Shown: one piece after another, positions 32,064 through 37,056 of the stretch
Layout of the letters: the number at the start of each line of letters is the position of its first letter
Numbering within the stretch: the first letter of the stretch is position 1
Source: Desulfobacteraceae bacterium
Lineage (GTDB): Bacteria; Desulfobacterota; Desulfobacteria; Desulfobacterales; UBA5616
Assembly: GCA_013791935.1 (NCBI GenBank)
Contig: VMSV01000086.1
Coordinates: forward strand, 1-37,056
Length of the DNA stretch: 37,056 nt
Reading direction: 5' to 3'
Made by a program: the position numbers and the translations under genes
The notes under the pieces: generated by a model
Databases searched by the model: none
What the model was told of the DNA's origin: nothing
What the model saw: the letters and a program-made list of their open reading frames with translations, nothing else

Positions 32064-32825
32064 CTACTCGGGAGCCGATTCATCGACCCAATATCCCTGA
32101 AGATGGTAATGTCCATGCAGTCCGGTCTCATAATCCCGAGTCAGCAGAGACTCCTCCGTGTATTCCGGTGACTGCTTGATGGTCTCGCGGGAAAGATTGA
32201 TGAAGACTTTCGACTCGCTCCAGCTAACACGCTCGATCCATTGCGGTGAAATCAGGACCTTTTTCCCCGGCCACCAGTTCCGCGTATCGACGATCAGATA
32301 ACGAATCGCCCACGTCTCGTCATCGAAGATAAAATCCTCGACGTGGCCAATCTCACCGTCTGCCGCTTGAATGTGATGGCCACTCACATCGTGCGTGCTG
32401 CGCAAATGGGGATCCCAAGACGCTTGCTCAGCCCGGTTGGATTCTATCCATTTTTCACGATCCCTTACAATGTAGGGATAAACCCCCCACATGCTTGAGC
32501 CGCCCCAATACCCCGGCCACCCGTAATACCCGTAGTAGGCTTCCTCGAATTGTCGCGAGACGGGCTTGTCACTGTTCAAGGATGGACTGTCCTCGATCTG
32601 CTTTTTGGTCAAATCGACGGCGAGGAGTTGATCTTCTTTATTCACGGAGACCACTGCATAGGGCGAGATCAACACTTGCCTGCCTGTAAGCCAGTTTCCC
32701 GTGTCGGCGACCAGATAGCGAATCGCCCAGTACTGGTCATCGAAGTAGAATTCTTTGACCTTCCCTATTTCCCCGTCGAGGCTGGCCAATTTGTAACCCT
32801 GTATTGTTTTGGCTTTGCTTAGCAT
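32064..32825 (-). CDS. Tandem PRC-barrel domain protein
   Basis: 253 residues with two PRC-barrel domains. The first (about 5-85) has 'GYKLASLDGEIGKVKEFYFD' and 'WAIRYLVADTGNWLTGRQVL'. The second (about 145-225) has 'GHHIQAADGEIGHVEDFIFD' and 'WAIRYLIVDTRNWWPGKKVL'. The linker is aromatic and glycine-rich ('YYGYYGWPGYWGGSSMWG'). PRC barrels bind proteins or RNA and also occur in stress-related bacterial proteins. No signal peptide is seen, so it is probably cytoplasmic. The frame begins at 32834, but AAAGGATG favours the ATG at 32825. It lies 30 bp after the baeRF-like gene in the same operon. Confidence 0.88.
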   Translation of the reverse strand: MLSKAKTIQGYKLASLDGEIGKVKEFYFDDQYWAIRYLVADTGNWLTGRQVLISPYAVVSVNKEDQLLAVDLTKKQIEDSPSLNSDKPVSRQFEEAYYGYYGWPGYWGGSSMWGVYPYIVRDREKWIESNRAEQASWDPHLRSTHDVSGHHIQAADGEIGHVEDFIFDDETWAIRYLIVDTRNWWPGKKVLISPQWIERVSWSESKVFINLSRETIKQSPEYTEESLLTRDYETGLHGHYHLQGYWVDESAPE

Positions 32826-32855
32826 AATGGTCATCCTTTTGTTCTTTGTGTTCGA

Positions 32856-33257
32856 TTATTTGAAATACCCCCGGACTTTCGCTGCAATCTGGGGGTCTGT
32901 CATCTGATCAACTGTTTCCACAGCTTGGATGAGGTGAGCGAGATGGTCATCTTCTAAACGTTTTTTCAGCTCACCTTTTGCCGCTCCAGGACCAAAAAGC
33001 AAAATGGATTCGGCGTTACGAAGAACCGAAATGACCTCATCGTAGTAGATATTGAGTTGGTCGGCAAATTTTATATCCTGTTTACCATCCGCTGCAACCT
33101 TCTGAGATTCATAGGGGGTAGTCGAACGTACCCCGCCAAACCGTCCGGGCTGCTTTTCCACCTTTGATTCGATAACGCTTGTTTTCTCCCCCTTGCCCGA
33201 AACTGCAACAATTACCGCCTTGCGATGATCAATCCACAAACCCATGGTCGTTTTCAT
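32856..33257 (-). CDS. Release-factor-domain-like (baeRF-type) protein
   Basis: 133 residues. 'MGLWIDHRKAVIVAVSG' at the N-terminus and 'AESILLFGPGAAKGELKKRL' near the C-terminus match small bacterial proteins that resemble domain 3 of archaeal/eukaryotic release factor eRF1. The central segment 'FADQLNIYYDEVISVLRN' fits the same fold. These proteins have been proposed to act in translation stress or ribosome rescue; that is a family-level prediction. The frame extends upstream, but AAAGGAGAAAATT sets the ATG at 33257. It is first behind a near-consensus sigma-54 promoter and heads the longest predicted operon here (to AsmA at 27927). Confidence 0.7.
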   Translation of the reverse strand: MKTTMGLWIDHRKAVIVAVSGKGEKTSVIESKVEKQPGRFGGVRSTTPYESQKVAADGKQDIKFADQLNIYYDEVISVLRNAESILLFGPGAAKGELKKRLEDDHLAHLIQAVETVDQMTDPQIAAKVRGYFK

Positions 33258-33343
33258 AATTTTCTCCTTTCTCTCTAATAGGCTTCTAAGGATAGCGGTA
33301 ATGATTCTCCCAACCGCATTGTTTGTTCCGGTATTCACTACAA

Positions 33344-33359
33344 AGCAACCTTTATGCCA
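33344..33359 (-). promoter_or_regulatory. Sigma-54 (-24/-12) promoter of the baeRF-PRC-DUF2254-SOD-DUF4405-AsmA operon
   Basis: On the minus strand TGGCATAAAGGTTGCT matches the consensus in both boxes with 16-nt geometry. Predicted start is near 33333, 76 nt before the ATG. The gene-free stretch 33258-33608 contains this promoter and the palindrome at 33461-33492. Confidence 0.82.
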
Positions 33360-33460
33360 GGCTTTCAACACCCCTATGTGCAGTAGCCATCATCCTGATT
33401 TATTAAGCATAATTTGTTAAAAGCAATTCCTGAGATTTCCTTAGTCCTTTGATAAAACAG

Positions 33461-33492
33461 GTCACATATGGCCTTCTGGTCATATGTGACCT
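33461..33492. promoter_or_regulatory. Activator palindrome, family 2 (baeRF-AsmA operon)
   Basis: Arms GGTCACATATG and CATATGTGACC (11 bp, perfect) lie in a 32-bp palindrome. The centre is 117.5 bp upstream of the -24 box. It is the most symmetrical member of its family in the window. Confidence 0.78.
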
Positions 33493-33608
33493 TTTCGATG
33501 CATTCCGATGTTATGGGGTCCATCCATAAGGGATTGGCATAGCCCCAAACCAATCGTTTTTCCGGCCATAAAAATTGACATGATACGTAAATACGGCCTG
33601 CTTCGCAG

Positions 33609-33779
33609 TTATGGACAATCCGGCCCAGTGTGCGCCATTTTAGTTTCGGCCTTCGACGAATTATGCATCTCGTGTTCTTGCGGATGACCTTCCTTCTGCA
33701 GGATGTCGTGTGTCTTCGCGCTCTCCTCGTCTTGTGCCGGCTTCGGCTCGGAATTATTTTTGGCTTCGTGTTCCTTCAT
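33609..33779 (-). CDS. Small highly charged hypothetical protein (56 residues)
   Basis: A 56-residue frame, hydrophilic throughout and rich in E, K, H, S and P ('MKEHEAKNNSEPKPAQDEES' starts it; 'GHPQEHEMHNSSKAETKMAH' is near the end). It has no hydrophobic segment, so it is probably soluble and disordered. It begins 20 bp after the GH65 fusion gene on the same strand and could be its last operon member. The ribosome site is poor, and I do not recognise a family, so this is a candidate gene only. Confidence 0.42.
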   Translation of the reverse strand: MKEHEAKNNSEPKPAQDEESAKTHDILQKEGHPQEHEMHNSSKAETKMAHTGPDCP

Positions 33780-33799
33780 AGCGGGTTTTCTGTCTATTT

Positions 33800-36700
33800 T
33801 TATTTGGTCCTTCCGGTGTTATCTGCATCCGGCATTAACACCGTAGCGTCCACAGGCCTGGTCTTTTTGACAATTACGCCATCCATTGTCTCGTTGTTCA
33901 ATCGAAACACCCGGGTGGTACCAGTGATGAATTCGCAGACCTTACCATTGACAGACAAGGAGATCGGTGGCGCCGCGTCTTTATGCCCGCGAACCGTTAG
34001 CGAGTCACGTGTCAGCCGCAGATCGAGTGAATGCCCCCGGTAGCGGATGCGCATGTCCAGGCGCTCCATCTCCTGCGGCAATTCGGGATTGAGGTGCAAG
34101 ATATCGCCCCGTACTTCGATGCCCGTCGATACCCGCTGCACCTGATCGACAGTACCCGCCATGGCCCCCAGGTGGATGCCCTCCGCGGTGGTGCCCTGCT
34201 GGACATCGCTCACGTCGCTCTGCAGCGCCGCGGCGAAGAACTTAATGGCGCGGGGCCGGTCGGAACGTGCCAAAATCCAGGCGTATACCACCCGGGAGAG
34301 CGTGGAGCCGTGGGATGAGCGCCCGGCATAGTAGGCGATGTTGCGCTGAATGGTATCGTCATGAAAAGGATAGCCCAGACGCTCGAACAATTCGCCGAGT
34401 TCCTCGGCGGAAAACAAGTAGAACAACATCAACACGTCTGCCTGTTTCGAGAGCTTGTACCGGTTGGGGCTGTCGTTTTCCCCCTCCAGGATGAGATCGA
34501 GCCGCTGAATATTGCCGTACCGGGTCCGGTAGGCATCCCAGTCGAGCTCAGCCAATTGTTCGTAGCCTTCGAACTGGCAGATGATCCCGTCATCATAAAA
34601 CGGCACATACATCCTGCGACTGATATCTCCCCAACGTGCGATCTCCTCCGCCGACAAGTCAAGCCGCGTCGTAAGTTCGGCGCGACGAACGTCGGACAAG
34701 AGATCGAGCACCTCCTGGGCCTGGCACAGCACCCACACGGCCATAAGGTTGGTGTAGGCGTTGTTGTTCAAGCCGGGCGTTGCCGAGTCCGGATAGCGGT
34801 CGTGAAATTCGTCGGGACCCATTACGCCGCATATCTCATAACGCTCGCGCTCCTCATTAAAGTTCGCGATGCTCGACCAGAAGCAGGCGATATCGAGGAT
34901 CAGTTCCGCGCCGTAGGAATGCAGAAACTCGACGTCGTGAGTGACCTGGAAGTACTGCCAGACGTTATAGGCGATGGCGCTGCCGACGTGGCGCTGCAAA
35001 TAGCTGTTGTCGGTCACCCAGCGCTGCGAGCGCGGGTTCAGGTTGGCCGTCTGGGTCTCTTCCTGGCCGTCGCTTCCGCTCTGCCAGGGAAACATCGCTC
35101 CCTTGTACCCGGCTGCCGCAGCCGCGGCGCGCGCCTCGCCCAAGCGCCAGTAACGGTACATCAGAAGTGAGCGGGTGATTTCGGACATTCGATAATTGAA
35201 AAAAGGGAAGATGAACAGTTCATCCCAGAATACATGGCCCTGATAGGCCTCCCCGGTCCAGCCACGCGCCGGCACGCCCATGTCGAGACCAATGGAGTTG
35301 ATGGATACGGCTTGTAGCAGGTGAAACATGTTCAACCGGATCAGCATCGGGATGTTCACCTTAAAACCGTGATCGGCCGGCTGGATATGGACGTCGAAGC
35401 GGCGCCACAGGTGCTTCCAGGCAAGAACATGGTTCTTCATCACGGCAGCAAAGCGACCCGTGCGTGCGATCCGTTTTTGCGCCTCCAGGCCGCATTCGGA
35501 AATGGCGCGATCGCGGCCGGTATATAAAGAGACCATCTTCTCCAGGACCAGCGTCTGGCCTTGCTTTACGTCGACTGTAAATTCCTGGCCGATGTATCCC
35601 GGTTCTTCAATGACCAGACGCTGCGCTTCTATCAACTTTTCGTCGATAAATGCATGCGTCCGTGCCACTTGGGTGACATGGATATTTGACTGGCAGGTGC
35701 GCACCGACAGGTACACACCGTCCTCGTCAATGACCTTGCCGGCCAGCGGCTCCAGGTGTTTATTGTTGAACTTGCGATACAGCTTGGCCCCCGTGTTGAC
35801 GATGCGTCCGTCGATGGCTGAACGTACCGTAACGCCTGCCGACCAGTTGTCGGCAGTCAGGGTCAGTTCCAGCGCACCGAGGTGCATGTCGCCCATGGAG
35901 ACCAAACGTCGTTCTTTGAGCGTACTGCGCCGCCCCTGGTTGTCCTCAAAGCTGATGCTTCGCAACAGCATGCCATGGCGCAGATCGAGCTCCTGGAGGT
36001 ACGACAGGATTTTAACGGTTCGCACCTCAAACCACTCCTGTTCGGCGATGCGAAAAGAGAGTGCGAGCCAATTGGGGAAATTCACCAGGTCCTCATTTTC
36101 GACCATGCGACCGGCGATGTTGGTAGTCAACCGATTGTAGCCTCCGGCGAGGTAGGTCCCCGGGTAGTGAATATCATCCGCCACCACCCAGGCGGCGGCG
36201 CCACGCGTCGCGAAATAGCCATTCCCCAGGGTGCACAAGGCTTCGCGAATACCCTCTTGCGCCGGATCAAAGCCCTCAAACGCCAGTGACCACGAGGAAG
36301 GCGGTTCCACGGCGACCCGGACTTGTGCCATATCGGTTACCACCACATCGGCCCCGGCATCGCGCAGCGCCTGGCCATGCCCGCCACGATCGACGCCGAT
36401 GACACAGCCGAATTTGCCGGCGCGTCCGGCCTCGACGCCGGCGACCGCATCCTCCACCACGACGGCACGTGAAGGTTCTACACCGATGCGCCGTGCCGCC
36501 TCCAGAAAGGCATCCGGAGCCGGCTTGCCCTGGAGCGCAAGACGGGTGACGTCCTTGCCGTCTACTCGCGCCTGAAACAATTGCGTGATATCCGCGGCCT
36601 CAAGCACCGCCGCGCAGTTGTTGCTTGAGGAGACGACGGCCGTCTTGATCTCCTGGGCCCGGAGTTGATGAACCAGCGCGATCGCGGATTCATAAGACTC

Positions 36701-37056
36701 AACCCCTTGCTGCTCCAGGTATTCCATGAAATACCGGTTCTTCAGATTGCCTAGCGCGTGCACGCTTTGCACCTCGGGGCCGTCTTCGGGTGCACCCAAC
36801 GGCAATGTAATCCCGCGTGATTCAAGAAAGTCTGCTACGCCGTCGTAACGCAGCTTGCCGTCGACGTAGCTCGGGTAGTCGGTGTCGATAGCAAAGGGGA
36901 CAAACGGCTCGCCTGTCTGGGTAGCGCGCTGCTCAAGAAAACTGTCGAACAGCTTTTTCCAGGCCGCGGCATGCACCCGAGCCGTCTTGGTCAGCACCCC
37001 GTCAAGATCAAATAAAACCGCGTCATAGTCTCGCGGGGAGAGTGTGATAACGACTT
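33800..37056 (-). CDS. Beta-phosphoglucomutase-like HAD domain fused to GH65 glycoside phosphorylase, 5' partial
   Basis: The frame is open to the right window edge, so the start lies outside; a GTG at 36997 falls inside the HAD motif and is not the start. The N-terminal HAD domain begins with 'YDAVLFDLDGVLTKTARVHA' and contains 'VVSSSNNCAAVLEAA' and 'VVVEDAVAGVEAG', as in beta-phosphoglucomutase. The remaining roughly 830 residues are GH65: 'PARGWTGEAYQGHVFWDELF', 'GPDEFHDRYPDS' with the catalytic glutamate, and 'SSHGSTLS' in the phosphate-binding loop. GH65 phosphorylases split maltose, trehalose or kojibiose with phosphate to give beta-glucose 1-phosphate. The fused mutase would convert that to glucose 6-phosphate in one protein. 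G+C content is higher than in most of the window. The exact disaccharide is not decided. Confidence 0.93.
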   Translation of the reverse strand, partial: VVITLSPRDYDAVLFDLDGVLTKTARVHAAAWKKLFDSFLEQRATQTGEPFVPFAIDTDYPSYVDGKLRYDGVADFLESRGITLPLGAPEDGPEVQSVHALGNLKNRYFMEYLEQQGVESYESAIALVHQLRAQEIKTAVVSSSNNCAAVLEAADITQLFQARVDGKDVTRLALQGKPAPDAFLEAARRIGVEPSRAVVVEDAVAGVEAGRAGKFGCVIGVDRGGHGQALRDAGADVVVTDMAQVRVAVEPPSSWSLAFEGFDPAQEGIREALCTLGNGYFATRGAAAWVVADDIHYPGTYLAGGYNRLTTNIAGRMVENEDLVNFPNWLALSFRIAEQEWFEVRTVKILSYLQELDLRHGMLLRSISFEDNQGRRSTLKERRLVSMGDMHLGALELTLTADNWSAGVTVRSAIDGRIVNTGAKLYRKFNNKHLEPLAGKVIDEDGVYLSVRTCQSNIHVTQVARTHAFIDEKLIEAQRLVIEEPGYIGQEFTVDVKQGQTLVLEKMVSLYTGRDRAISECGLEAQKRIARTGRFAAVMKNHVLAWKHLWRRFDVHIQPADHGFKVNIPMLIRLNMFHLLQAVSINSIGLDMGVPARGWTGEAYQGHVFWDELFIFPFFNYRMSEITRSLLMYRYWRLGEARAAAAAAGYKGAMFPWQSGSDGQEETQTANLNPRSQRWVTDNSYLQRHVGSAIAYNVWQYFQVTHDVEFLHSYGAELILDIACFWSSIANFNEERERYEICGVMGPDEFHDRYPDSATPGLNNNAYTNLMAVWVLCQAQEVLDLLSDVRRAELTTRLDLSAEEIARWGDISRRMYVPFYDDGIICQFEGYEQLAELDWDAYRTRYGNIQRLDLILEGENDSPNRYKLSKQADVLMLFYLFSAEELGELFERLGYPFHDDTIQRNIAYYAGRSSHGSTLSRVVYAWILARSDRPRAIKFFAAALQSDVSDVQQGTTAEGIHLGAMAGTVDQVQRVSTGIEVRGDILHLNPELPQEMERLDMRIRYRGHSLDLRLTRDSLTVRGHKDAAPPISLSVNGKVCEFITGTTRVFRLNNETMDGVIVKKTRPVDATVLMPDADNTGRTK

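Noticed and set aside
33536-33567. Inverted repeat GATTGG/CCAATC followed by GTTTTT on the + strand
   Set aside because: It could be a terminator, but no + strand gene ends there and the 6-bp stem is weak.
34361-36289. Open frames on the + strand across the GH65 gene
   Set aside because: They are mirror frames of a G+C-rich gene whose motifs are intact on the minus strand.

Overview
The window looks like chromosomal DNA of a Gram-negative member of the Desulfobacterota (former deltaproteobacteria). This is inferred from gene content: an MglA-type GTPase, a spore-photoproduct-lyase-like radical SAM protein, abundant PAS proteins, sigma-54 control, outer-membrane proteins and many small stress-type membrane proteins. 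Base composition is moderate on the left and clearly richer in G+C from about 30.6 kb to the right edge. I saw no tRNA, rRNA, CRISPR array or insertion sequence.

Left part (1-10.3 kb): mostly ordinary genes on the + strand. A partial TPR-like protein, an MglA-like GTPase, a PATAN/cyclic-nucleotide-type protein, a PilZ protein, purC, a ParB-like protein and an SPL-like radical SAM protein form one tight run. A leftward acyltransferase, a B12/radical SAM enzyme and pyruvate kinase follow.

Central and right part (10.3-33.3 kb): almost everything is on the minus strand and encodes envelope or stress functions. These are a hybrid histidine kinase, pseudo-receivers, a row of tiny membrane proteins (DUF3185, Thivi_2564, DUF3309 and lmo0937 families), a BON lipoprotein, CsbD, a Spy/ZraP-like protein, an ABM monooxygenase, a DUF3943 outer-membrane protein, a YXWGXW-repeat protein, coupled PAP2 and phospholipase-A2-like proteins, AsmA, DUF4405, a Tat-exported superoxide dismutase, DUF2254, tandem PRC barrels and a baeRF-like protein. 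In the middle sit a CheB-CheR-PAS fusion and, overlapping it by ATGA, a three-PAS sigma-54 activator with an intact GAFTGA motif.

The main discovery is regulatory. Seven transcription units have a -24/-12 (sigma-54) promoter with exact 16-nt geometry. Six of them also carry a long palindrome whose centre lies 113-119 bp upstream of the -24 box; the seventh has it at about 202 bp. The palindromes form two families. One is a 31-33 bp GGTCATAT/ATATGACC type before the radical SAM gene, the YXWGXW operon, the PAP2-PLA2 operon and the baeRF-to-AsmA operon. The other is a CCCTCA/TGAGGG type before the BON operon, the ABM gene and the pseudo-receiver gene. The CheBR-activator pair instead has a good sigma-70 promoter. 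I infer a locally encoded sigma-54 envelope-stress regulon, sensed through PAS proteins. The kinase PAS and the activator's third PAS are 72/110 identical by eye, so the two regulators may share a signal.

The island also contains gene wreckage: an MBL-fold fragment, an OmpA C-terminus, a frameshifted surface-carbohydrate gene and a possible LapA stub. The right edge holds a GH65 phosphorylase fused to a beta-phosphoglucomutase-like HAD domain, cut by the window end.
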